DNA from: Bacteroidota bacterium | GTDB lineage: Bacteria > Bacteroidota > Bacteroidia > B-17B0 > Aurantibacillaceae | Assembly (NCBI GenBank): GCA_020403265.1 | Contig: JADBXZ010000068.1 | Span: 1 to 47,267 of the forward strand | Reading direction: 5' to 3' | Length of the DNA: 47,267 bases | In this document: positions 7,916 to 16,284 of the stretch, in pieces | Layout of the letters: every line of letters starts with the position of its first letter | Position numbering within the stretch: position 1 is the first letter of the stretch | The notes under the pieces: generated by a model | Database searches by the model: none | What the model was told of the DNA's origin: nothing | Seen by the model: the letters and a program-made list of their open reading frames with translations, nothing else | Position numbers and translations under genes: made by a program

Positions 7916-10621
7916 TTAACGCTGAACCGGTTGAGGAACAACACTTTGTTGTTGTGCCATTGTAGCCATAGCTTGTTGCAACATTGGCATTACGCGTTTA
8001 ACTTCCTGGTAATTTGGATTAATTTGTAAGGCTCGTTCCCAACAGAATTTTGCTTGCGGAATACGTCCGATATTAAAGAACGCACCCCCCATATTATACC
8101 AAGCTTCTGCATTATTAGGGTCCAAAATAGTACCCATGTTATAAAAATAAGCTGCGCTATCCATTCTGCCGCGGTTAAATGCTATGGCTCCTCTATTTTT
8201 TAAATCGTTTGAATAGACAGTGTAGTAACTTCTTAAATAAGGGTTGTTAGGATACAAACGCTCCGCGTTTTTCCAGTAATACAAGGCTTCAAAATCTTTC
8301 TTCAATTTGAAGTGTGCTAAACCTAAATTCAAATACCCATTTACGTAACGCGGATGTAACTCAATAGCATGCTTTAAGAAGGCAATACCTTTAAATAAAG
8401 CTGCCTCACGTTTGTTTTTAGTATTGAAATTTTTCAGATCTTCATCAGTGATTTTTAAAGTTCCATTGTAATCATTGTATGGCTTATTTTCTTGTCCAGC
8501 TAAAGGCACACCGGTTACCTCTTTTGTATCTGCCAAATCAACCCAACGTGCACCGGCATTACCTAACACCAACACCGAATGAGGCATTGTTTTAACATCT
8601 TTTAAAAACAAGGTTACGTCATTTTTCCAATCTAAACTTCGTTCCCAGCATTTAAAACCATAACCGGTGCCTATGATTAAAACCAACAGCACTAAAATAG
8701 CTCTTCTCACAGGATAAGATATAGCTTTTAGCTTTTCAAATCCTTTTAAGATGAAATAAGCCATGGCAATACAAAAACCAATGTTTGAGTGGAAAATTAA
8801 ACGTTCACCCATGGTGGCACCAACATCCATTAAAACGTTACCAATTAATAAGGCAAATAAAATGTAGGTGATAATGCAAAATCCAAGTATATGACGTTTA
8901 ATTGCCATGTGGATACCATAAAACAACATACTTACATGTAATGCAAAAGACACTAGGAAATCCCAATCGGTAAAGTGTCGGTAATGAATGGTGTTATATG
9001 AATAATCAGAAGAAAGCGGATGCGGGAAAATTTGTAAGATTAAATACTTCATTAGTACATAAGCTTTTGTACAAAAACGTTCCTGCTCATTAGCTAGTAA
9101 GTAAGGGTTGTTGAGAATTTCGGTATCTGGTACACCTGGTTTTAGCTTAACGGCCACCAAGCGCATTCCTAAATAAAATAACATTATAAATCCAAACCAA
9201 CTCATGAGGTTAATAAATTTATTTTGTTTCATTGAACCACTGATGCCAAGTAACATAATGAAAACATATAAGAATGGAAAAATCCAGAATGTTTTAGATT
9301 TGGCCGCTTCTGGGTTTGTACTAATATCAATTTTATATTTTAAACCTATCATTAAGCCTGCGCACAAAACAAATCCTCCAATAATAACTAAAACTGCAAT
9401 GATATCCTTGGTGAATTTAAATGGTTTGAGTCCGGTGTATTTTTTGTCAATGTAACCAAATGATGCATATGCGCCGGCACCCCAGATAACTAAACTAGCA
9501 AATCTGGTTATGAATTTACTTCCATTTTCACTGCCCAAAATAGGATTGATTATTCCTTTATGAATAAATGCCACCGCAATACCAACATAAATTACTGCAA
9601 GCAATTTTTTCATGAAAGTAGTATTTAAATAATTGTCATAAATATCCTGATTGTCGTTGAAAGTATAAAGAGCCAAAGGAACTAAAATAAGAAGCATGAT
9701 GGCATACTCTTTGGACAATAGGGCTAACAAAAACATGACAGCTGCTAGTATTATATCCACCAATTTTTTTGTTTCCATGTATTTGAAAGAATACAGAAAA
9801 GTGAGTGAAACAAAAATTAATGAAAAAATTTCGTCACGCGATTTTACGTTAGCAATGGCCTCACTGTGTATCGGGTGCATTGTAAATAATAAACCGGCTA
9901 AAAAAGCCAAATCTTGTTGATTACGAAAAAAGTAGCGGGCAAAAACTAAGTACAAAAACACACAACCCAAAGCATAGGTCCAGATGTTGTTAAAGTGACG
10001 CATTTTGGCGCCATACACCTGGCAGTCAACCTCGTTATGAATTCCGTCTACATTTAAATCTTCTTCAGTTTGATTAACAAAGTCTTTGTTTAAATCCCAA
10101 CAATTGTAGCACTCATTCCCTTCAGCCATACCGTTGTTATTTTTATCCACAAAATCATTGTATTCATAATTTTTTTCCGGTCTGCCGCAAGGTGAGGTGT
10201 AAGCCACCATATCCTTATCCAACAATCCATTTCCATTTAAATCCTGCACCTGCTGGTACAAACCCGTTCTATAAGGATTAATAAATTCTTGCTCAATTGC
10301 AAAACTCACAACAGATAAAGGACGGTAACGACCACCGGCTAATTGGTCGGTAGCGCACATGCGACGGTAAAAACTCTCGTAGGCATCTTTTGTTAAAATA
10401 CCACCAATACCATTTAAGCCTTTGATTACATGGTCATTTTGATGAATAATAATCCCATCATCTAATGCGTACTCGTTATCAATTGAACCAATATAGAAGC
10501 TAAAACCAACTATGGCAATAATTATCATGGCTAATTTTTGATTCAAAAAACCAAAATAATTAAACTTCTCGGTTAACTCCGGGAAAGTGGGTTCTTTAGT
10601 AAGCTTAGTGTCCTTTGTCAT
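7916..10621 (-). CDS. GT-C type membrane glycosyltransferase with C-terminal TPRs (TMTC-like)
   Basis: A 901-residue protein. After a short cytoplasmic N-terminus and the first helix (about 30-47) comes an exoplasmic Asp-Asp pair (D54-D55 in YALDDGIII), the hallmark of GT-C/PMT-like O-glycosyltransferases. About ten further membrane helices follow to about residue 650. The C-terminal part (about 690-880) has TPR repeats, such as VNGYLNLGLAHFKLKKDFEA and AEAWYNMGGAFFNIGRIPQA. The layout equals eukaryotic TMTC O-mannosyltransferases and bacterial TPR-GT-C proteins, so transfer of a lipid-linked sugar to exported proteins is likely, but the substrate is unknown. Residues 127-199 in the first large loop hold four EF-hand/dockerin-like loops and several cysteines, an uncommon insertion. 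An AAGGAAA sequence precedes the ATG by about 8 nt. Confidence 0.85.
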   Translation of the reverse strand: MTKDTKLTKEPTFPELTEKFNYFGFLNQKLAMIIIAIVGFSFYIGSIDNEYALDDGIIIHQNDHVIKGLNGIGGILTKDAYESFYRRMCATDQLAGGRYRPLSVVSFAIEQEFINPYRTGLYQQVQDLNGNGLLDKDMVAYTSPCGRPEKNYEYNDFVDKNNNGMAEGNECYNCWDLNKDFVNQTEEDLNVDGIHNEVDCQVYGAKMRHFNNIWTYALGCVFLYLVFARYFFRNQQDLAFLAGLLFTMHPIHSEAIANVKSRDEIFSLIFVSLTFLYSFKYMETKKLVDIILAAVMFLLALLSKEYAIMLLILVPLALYTFNDNQDIYDNYLNTTFMKKLLAVIYVGIAVAFIHKGIINPILGSENGSKFITRFASLVIWGAGAYASFGYIDKKYTGLKPFKFTKDIIAVLVIIGGFVLCAGLMIGLKYKIDISTNPEAAKSKTFWIFPFLYVFIMLLGISGSMKQNKFINLMSWFGFIMLFYLGMRLVAVKLKPGVPDTEILNNPYLLANEQERFCTKAYVLMKYLILQIFPHPLSSDYSYNTIHYRHFTDWDFLVSFALHVSMLFYGIHMAIKRHILGFCIITYILFALLIGNVLMDVGATMGERLIFHSNIGFCIAMAYFILKGFEKLKAISYPVRRAILVLLVLIIGTGYGFKCWERSLDWKNDVTLFLKDVKTMPHSVLVLGNAGARWVDLADTKEVTGVPLAGQENKPYNDYNGTLKITDEDLKNFNTKNKREAALFKGIAFLKHAIELHPRYVNGYLNLGLAHFKLKKDFEALYYWKNAERLYPNNPYLRSYYTVYSNDLKNRGAIAFNRGRMDSAAYFYNMGTILDPNNAEAWYNMGGAFFNIGRIPQAKFCWERALQINPNYQEVKRVMPMLQQAMATMAQQQSVVPQPVQR

Positions 10622-10750
10622 AAATAAAATTTCCTTTTAAAAACTATGCAAAATACAAAATAAAAACGTACAAAAAACGTTGGGATAATTTTTTTATTGT
10701 TAATTGCTATGCTAATTTTAGTTAATTTGTAAGCCTAGTATTTTCTGTAA

Positions 10751-13700
10751 ATTAAGTCAATAAAACATAATTGGATCGCAATAGCAGGTTTCTTGCTAAT
10801 TATTGGAGCTATTGGCCTTTATCGTTATCAACGGCATGATTTAGAGTATCTTGCAAATGAAACAACAACAAAACTAAACTTACTCAAAAATGATTTCATT
10901 ATCCAAAGTAATAATCTGTTAAATGAGGGTCAGAATTTTGAATTTAAGCCTCAATACGATTATTCACTTTACCTATTTCAGTCGGATACTTTAAATTCCT
11001 GGTATGGACACACTAATAGTAATGCAAAGGAAGCATATAAAAACGAAGCTAATTCAGGCTTAATTAGTTTCAGTGGTGGTTATTTTATATTTTATAAAAT
11101 TAATAAGGATGACAAAACCACTTTGGCACTTGCTTTAATTAAAGAAAATTTTAGTGTTCAAAATCGATACCTTAAAAACCAATTTGTGAGTTGGCTGAAT
11201 TTGCCGCAAGATGTTAACTTAAATTTTGTTTTCAATAAAGAAAATGCGGTTAAGTTTGAAGATAAAATTATTTTTTCATTAGGCGGAACAAACGGTTTTT
11301 ATTGCTCAACAGCAGTTGCAAACTGGGCTTCCTTTCTTTTTATTTTAGGCTTTGTACTTATTTTATTGTACTATTTAAATCAAATTTTGCTTTCACAAAA
11401 AACAAGTCATCACTTGTTGTTTCTTTTGTTTTTGTTAGCATTTAAGTTTATCACTAATTTAAATCTGTTGGAATTTATTAAGTTAAGCACTCTAGGTGAT
11501 GTACAGGTATACAGCGATGCATCAAATAGTTTAAACTATTATTTGTCAGACGTGCTGGTTAATTCATTGTGTTTATTAATTTTTAGTGTTTATTTTAGGT
11601 TTGCAAATGTTAAGTTTACTAAGTTATTTAAATTTTTAATTCTTTATGTTATACTTGTTCTAAATGTCATTGAAATAAATTACTTGTTAAAAAGTTTAGT
11701 AAGCAACTCAACTTTGTCATTCGACTTCCTTACCATTTTTTCAATTAAAGGCGTTGTATGGGTTGCCTTGATGAGTATTACACTATTATGCATTAGTACC
11801 ATTCATTTAATTAATTACTCATCTAAATTGTTTTTTAATAAAACTGAATCACTGCAAATTCCAATTATCATTACTTATGCTTCCATTGTTTTGACCATTT
11901 GGTTGCTTAACTTAAATTCTGATTGGCATCAAGCGTTTTGGATTTTATCCTTACTTGCCATTGCGCTATTGATTCAATTACTTAAGAATTATAATCCTAT
12001 TATCAGTAATGGATTATTACTGATAATTACAGGATTTATTATCTCGGGATACATTAACCTTTATATTAATTTAAACAAACAAAAAGAATTAGAATTTATT
12101 TCGTTTCAGATTAGTGAACGACAAGATTTAAGCTTACCGCTTGAATTTAATGCCGTTGAATCTAAAATAAATGCTGATGAAAAGTTAAAGAATCTCATTA
12201 ATGTACTTCCTGAAAGTGATTTAGCCATACAACAATATTTAAAACAAAATTTTTTTAGCGGCTACTTTAGCAGATATGATGTTACCTTAAGCATGTTTGA
12301 TAAAGATTGTACGCCTCTGTTAAGCGTTTCGCAGGGTATTTTTTTAAATGAAGGCTTTTTTGAAGATCAGATCAACTTCCAGTCTGATAGTACCTATGCC
12401 AAAAATTTGTTTTTTGTTGAGAAATACAAAAAAAATGCGCGTTACATCGCAAAAGTAACTTTAGCAGATAAAAAATTATACGTGCTTTTGGAACCGAAAC
12501 AATTTGAAGATTTAGGTAGTTTTCCTGATTTGTTTCTCGACCAAAGTCAACAACGTCCGGAAAAACAAAAGCAAATTAATTACGCTATTTACCGAAACAA
12601 ACAAAACACCGGGCGCATTGGCGAATTTAATTATCCATTTGTTCAACCGGACTCCATAACACTTTCCAAACATCATCCGGAATATAAGCATTACTTTTTC
12701 TATCCTGAAGATTTAACTTGTGTGATTATTAGTGAAAAAACAAAAGGTTGGTCATATTTCTTTACCTACAACTCTTATTTATTCATATTTATTTCATTAG
12801 TTGCATTTTGTTTGTTTGTTTGTTTTAATTTAATTTTCAACGCTAAATTTCTTCAACCGTCTCTAACAAGAAGAATTCAATCCATTATTATTTTGCTATT
12901 GTTCCTAGCTCTAGGAGCTGTTGGAATAACCTCCGCCAAACTGGTAATTTCTCAATTCGAAAATGACAATAAAAAACAATTGCAAGAAAAAGCGCTCACC
13001 ATCAACAATGAATTACAAAACATCTATAAGCCGGCAGAATTGTTTTCTGAGGTGCAAAAAGAACTGGTAAATATAAAATTAAAAGAATATGCACATTTGT
13101 TTAATACAGATATCACCTTGTATAATGCCAAGGGACAACTCTTTAACACAAGTCAACAGCGCTTATATGAATTGGGTTTAGCCTCCAATTATATTAACAC
13201 CAATGCTTACATAACGCTAAATCAAAATCAAAACTCCGGTATTTGTGTTAATGAAAAAGCCGGAACACTTAATTACTTATCCTATTATAGCGCAATTTAC
13301 GATGCAAATAAACAAATTGTTGGCTACCTCAACTTACCGTACTTTTCAAAACAAAATGAGTTAGAAAGTGAATTGTCGGGCATAATCAGTACATTAATCA
13401 ATGTTTACGTTATTTTATTTGTGATAAGTATTTTTGCAGGCTTAATCCTCGCAGGGTATATCACTCGTCCGTTAAGAATTATTCAACAACAAATTTCTAA
13501 ACTAGCCATTGGCAAAAAAAATGAGCAAATTAAATGGAAAGGAAATGATGAATTGGGGAAATTGGTAAATGAGTACAATCAAATGCTAGTTAAATTGGAG
13601 GAGAGTGCTTTACTATTGGCTCAAAGCGAAAGGGAGGATGCATGGCGCGAAATGGCGAAACAGGTAGCTCATGAAATTAAAAATCCGCTTACACCAATGA

Positions 13701-14293
13701 AGCTGAATTTACAATACCTACAACATTTATTAAAAGGTAACCCCGATGACTTTAAAGAGCGTTTTGAAAAAGCAAGTAGTTCCATCATTGAGCAAATTGA
13801 CACATTGGCTAACATTGCAACTGAATTTAGCAATTTCGCAAAATTGCCTGCAGGACAGTTAAAAGCCATAAACTTAACGGAATTAATTCAATCGGCAATC
13901 TTGTTATTCCAGCATGAAAACACAATCATTAATAATGAAATAGGTGAAAAAATTATTTTAGTAAATGGTGATAAGGATCAGGCCTTACGTGTATTTAACA
14001 ACCTTCTCAAAAATGCACTTCAGGCATTAAACGAAACAGAAAACCCTTGCATTAGCATTAGAATAGTAGACGGAACCAATAAAGATGTTACAGTTGAATT
14101 TTACAACAATGGTCCGCAAATTAGCCAAGAAGTTAGTATGAAATTATTTATGCCGAATTTTACTACCAAATCAACCGGCAGTGGACTCGGCCTTGCCATG
14201 GTTAATAGCTGCATGCAAAGTTTTGGCGGAAAAGTTTGGTTTCAAAATCAGCCAACCGGTGTAAGTTTTTATTTATTATTTACAAAAGCTTGA
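10751..14293 (+). CDS. Large membrane sensor histidine kinase (HAMP-HisKA-HATPase), probable ATT start
   Basis: About 1180 residues. There is an N-terminal helix (WIAIAGFLLIIGAIGLY), an extracytoplasmic segment, about seven or eight helices between residues 190 and 450, another sensor segment, helices near 680, 710 and 885, a HAMP domain (TRPLRIIQQQISKL...), then HisKA with phospho-acceptor H974 (QVAHEIKNPLTP). N-box NNLLKNALQAL lies near 1083 and G-box GSGLGLAM near 1142. The catalytic core resembles NtrY-like kinases. No response regulator is adjacent. The first canonical start, TTG at 10793, would cut the first helix in half; the frame is open only to ATT at 10751, just after an in-frame TAA, giving (M)KSIKHNW before the helix, so I place the start there. 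Function and signal are unknown. Confidence 0.88.
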   Translation: MKSIKHNWIAIAGFLLIIGAIGLYRYQRHDLEYLANETTTKLNLLKNDFIIQSNNLLNEGQNFEFKPQYDYSLYLFQSDTLNSWYGHTNSNAKEAYKNEANSGLISFSGGYFIFYKINKDDKTTLALALIKENFSVQNRYLKNQFVSWLNLPQDVNLNFVFNKENAVKFEDKIIFSLGGTNGFYCSTAVANWASFLFILGFVLILLYYLNQILLSQKTSHHLLFLLFLLAFKFITNLNLLEFIKLSTLGDVQVYSDASNSLNYYLSDVLVNSLCLLIFSVYFRFANVKFTKLFKFLILYVILVLNVIEINYLLKSLVSNSTLSFDFLTIFSIKGVVWVALMSITLLCISTIHLINYSSKLFFNKTESLQIPIIITYASIVLTIWLLNLNSDWHQAFWILSLLAIALLIQLLKNYNPIISNGLLLIITGFIISGYINLYINLNKQKELEFISFQISERQDLSLPLEFNAVESKINADEKLKNLINVLPESDLAIQQYLKQNFFSGYFSRYDVTLSMFDKDCTPLLSVSQGIFLNEGFFEDQINFQSDSTYAKNLFFVEKYKKNARYIAKVTLADKKLYVLLEPKQFEDLGSFPDLFLDQSQQRPEKQKQINYAIYRNKQNTGRIGEFNYPFVQPDSITLSKHHPEYKHYFFYPEDLTCVIISEKTKGWSYFFTYNSYLFIFISLVAFCLFVCFNLIFNAKFLQPSLTRRIQSIIILLLFLALGAVGITSAKLVISQFENDNKKQLQEKALTINNELQNIYKPAELFSEVQKELVNIKLKEYAHLFNTDITLYNAKGQLFNTSQQRLYELGLASNYINTNAYITLNQNQNSGICVNEKAGTLNYLSYYSAIYDANKQIVGYLNLPYFSKQNELESELSGIISTLINVYVILFVISIFAGLILAGYITRPLRIIQQQISKLAIGKKNEQIKWKGNDELGKLVNEYNQMLVKLEESALLLAQSEREDAWREMAKQVAHEIKNPLTPMKLNLQYLQHLLKGNPDDFKERFEKASSSIIEQIDTLANIATEFSNFAKLPAGQLKAINLTELIQSAILLFQHENTIINNEIGEKIILVNGDKDQALRVFNNLLKNALQALNETENPCISIRIVDGTNKDVTVEFYNNGPQISQEVSMKLFMPNFTTKSTGSGLGLAMVNSCMQSFGGKVWFQNQPTGVSFYLLFTKA
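11999..12027 (+). other. Perfect 12-bp hairpin within the kinase CDS
   Basis: ATTATCAGTAAT (11999-12010) pairs exactly with 12016-12027 around a 5-nt loop. It encodes part of a membrane helix and has no T-run after it, so it is not a terminator. It may be a coding coincidence. Confidence 0.35.
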
Positions 14294-14294
14294 T

Positions 14295-14302
14295 TAATTT
14301 TG
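14295..14302 (+). promoter_or_regulatory. -7 box TAATTTTG before the hydroxylase gene
   Basis: An exact TAnnTTTG match overlaps the end region of the kinase gene and ends 11 nt before the ATG at 14314. The -33 region has only TTTA. It could give the hydroxylase its own short-leader promoter. Confidence 0.35.
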
Positions 14303-14313
14303 TAGTGTAATTT

Positions 14314-15195
14314 ATGAATCGTGATATCCTTTTAGTTCTTATTTCAACGCCTATTTATGCTATCGTAATTGGCCTTGAATTCTTTTATTCGCACATTAAA
14401 CATAAAGGATTGTACACCACAAAAGGTTTGCTTTCTAATATTTATCTCACAGCATTAAACATGGGTTTGGATTTATTAGTGAGAGTAATTGTCTTTAACA
14501 TCTTGACCTTCTTTTACCAATTCAAATTATTTACCTTAGCTGCTAATCCTATTTTGTATTGGACGGTTTTAATTCTCTGCGAAGACTTTCTTTATTATTG
14601 GTTACACCGTATTGACCACTACTGTCGGTTTTTTTGGGCTGCTCATGTAACACACCACAGTAGCGAAGAATTTAATTTAACAGTTGGTTTTCGCTCATCA
14701 GTTTTTCAGCCATTGTATAGATTCATTTACTTTATTCCGTTGTCACTTTTAGGTTTCGAAGCTATTGACATTGCCTTTGCTTACAGCGCGACTCAAATTT
14801 TTGGCATATTAGTTCATACCCAAACCATTAAAAAATTAGGTTGGTTGGAGTACATACTTGTAACACCTTCACATCACAGAGTTCATCATGGAAGTAATGT
14901 AAGGTATCTTGATAAAAACATGGGCATGCTGTTAATCATCTGGGATAAATTGTTTGGAACCTTTCAGAAAGAATTGGATGAAGAACCTGTTAAATATGGA
15001 TTAACAAACAACATAAATACCTATCACCCATTAAAGATGGTGTTTCATGAATGGCAGAATATCCTAAAAGATCTCAAACAAAAGAAATGTAATTTTATTC
15101 AAAAGCTTGGGTACATTTTCGGCCCTCCGGGATGGAGTCATGATGGTAGCACCAAAACTAGCAGCGAATTGAGAAAAGAATTAATAGAGCATTGA
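14314..15195 (+). CDS. Sterol desaturase/fatty acid hydroxylase family protein
   Basis: A 293-residue integral membrane di-iron enzyme. Four hydrophobic segments surround the three histidine clusters of the family: HRIDH (YYWLHRIDHYCRFFW), HVTHH (AAHVTHHSSEEFN) and HHRVHH (TPSHHRVHHGSN), with another His in LVHTQTIKK. The family inserts hydroxyl groups or double bonds into lipids, including alkylglycerol cleavage, carotenoid hydroxylation and sterol desaturation; bacterial members often act on membrane lipids. The exact substrate is not readable. It starts 20 nt after the kinase stop and converges tail-to-tail with the next gene (2-bp gap), with no visible terminator between them. Confidence 0.9.
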   Translation: MNRDILLVLISTPIYAIVIGLEFFYSHIKHKGLYTTKGLLSNIYLTALNMGLDLLVRVIVFNILTFFYQFKLFTLAANPILYWTVLILCEDFLYYWLHRIDHYCRFFWAAHVTHHSSEEFNLTVGFRSSVFQPLYRFIYFIPLSLLGFEAIDIAFAYSATQIFGILVHTQTIKKLGWLEYILVTPSHHRVHHGSNVRYLDKNMGMLLIIWDKLFGTFQKELDEEPVKYGLTNNINTYHPLKMVFHEWQNILKDLKQKKCNFIQKLGYIFGPPGWSHDGSTKTSSELRKELIEH

Positions 15196-15197
15196 GC

Positions 15198-16124
15198 TTA
15201 ATTTGAAATAATTATCTTTTTAGTTTCTTTTGTTCCATTACTGTATAACTCCACAAGGTACAAACCGGTTTGCAGTTGGGTTTCATTAACAGCTATTGTA
15301 TAATTACCTGCATATTGTTGCTGTTGCGAGAATAAAACCTTAATTAATTTTCCGTTTAAGTCAAACAACCTCGCTTCAACGCTTGAGTTACGTTTTAATT
15401 GGTAACTCAGTTCAAAACTCCCATTACTTTGATTAGGATAAACAGTAAATTGCAATGGTTCCTTTTCTTGTTGCTCTGCGGCTTTAATAACCTTGATTGA
15501 ATCCTTCTTTACCTGCAAAATAACAGGTTGCGGTATTATTGTAACTGTTGTATCACTTTTCAGATTTTCATTTTTAACCTGGTTGGTATCAACAATAATT
15601 GGGTAATCAATTACCATTTTGCCTTGCATTTCTAAAGGTTCTTCAATAGCAATGTCTCCCATCATTAATGTTTCGCAACTTTCTGTAACAATTGATTCTA
15701 TTTTATTAACTAAAGTATCCTTTGGTTCAATTGGTGGGGCAACCAGCATTCCAACAGTGGTATACGAAGGTTCTATCTCTCCAAGTACTTTTTGATTGTT
15801 ATAATTAGTGCAACTAAAAAGTGTACCCAAAAACACCAAAACAATAGCAAGCCGAAAGCTTCTTAAAAGACCCAGATTAGCCGGAATTGAGTTTAAATCA
15901 ACTTTAAAATAGTAAGATTTATCCAATTGGGTTGTTTTGAATCTTCCACATAATTTGGTTGATGCATTGGCTGTTAAATAGGCTTCGATTTCTTCAGGTT
16001 CTTTGTCGGTAAAATCTATAACCGTTTTAGAACAAGCCTGACAATGCCTTCCTTGCTCATTTTTCGTCATACCGTTCCAATCTTCGTGGCACGGTTCCGG
16101 AATTCTTATTTTAAATTCTTTCAT
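15198..16124 (-). CDS. Cys-domain protein with internal lipobox and T9SS C-terminal sorting domain
   Basis: 308 residues from the ATG at 16124 (a TTG two codons upstream is possible). Residues 1-70 form the Bacteroidota Cys domain: PEPCHEDWNGMT, RHCQACSKTVIDF and LCGRF, with C12, C28, C31 and C59 probably binding zinc. A basic stretch and one hydrophobic segment follow (about 89-104), ending LFSC (C105), a lipobox-like site far from the N-terminus. Residues 110-225 are low-complexity and acidic. The last 85 residues are a type A T9SS sorting domain (FTVYPNQSNGSFELSY ... LYLVELYSNGTKETKKI). The N-terminal domain is commonly joined to TonB-like or carboxypeptidase-like C-terminal parts in this phylum; union with a sorting domain is unusual to me. 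Function is unknown. Confidence 0.8.
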   Translation of the reverse strand: MKEFKIRIPEPCHEDWNGMTKNEQGRHCQACSKTVIDFTDKEPEEIEAYLTANASTKLCGRFKTTQLDKSYYFKVDLNSIPANLGLLRSFRLAIVLVFLGTLFSCTNYNNQKVLGEIEPSYTTVGMLVAPPIEPKDTLVNKIESIVTESCETLMMGDIAIEEPLEMQGKMVIDYPIIVDTNQVKNENLKSDTTVTIIPQPVILQVKKDSIKVIKAAEQQEKEPLQFTVYPNQSNGSFELSYQLKRNSSVEARLFDLNGKLIKVLFSQQQQYAGNYTIAVNETQLQTGLYLVELYSNGTKETKKIIISN

Positions 16125-16284
16125 AGCCAATTATTTTTAATGAGATGTTATTAATTAGATTATTCCATAAACCACTTCCAAATTATCCTCAATCATGTCT
16201 AAAGTCAACCATACTCCTATAATCGGCAGAAAACACTTTATAAATGGTTTATTTTCACTACCTTTAATGGCTAATTTTTAAATC

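Noticed and set aside
11525-11540. 16-bp palindrome AATAGTTTAAACTATT
   Set aside because: Inside coding sequence and of a length expected about once by chance in DNA of this composition.
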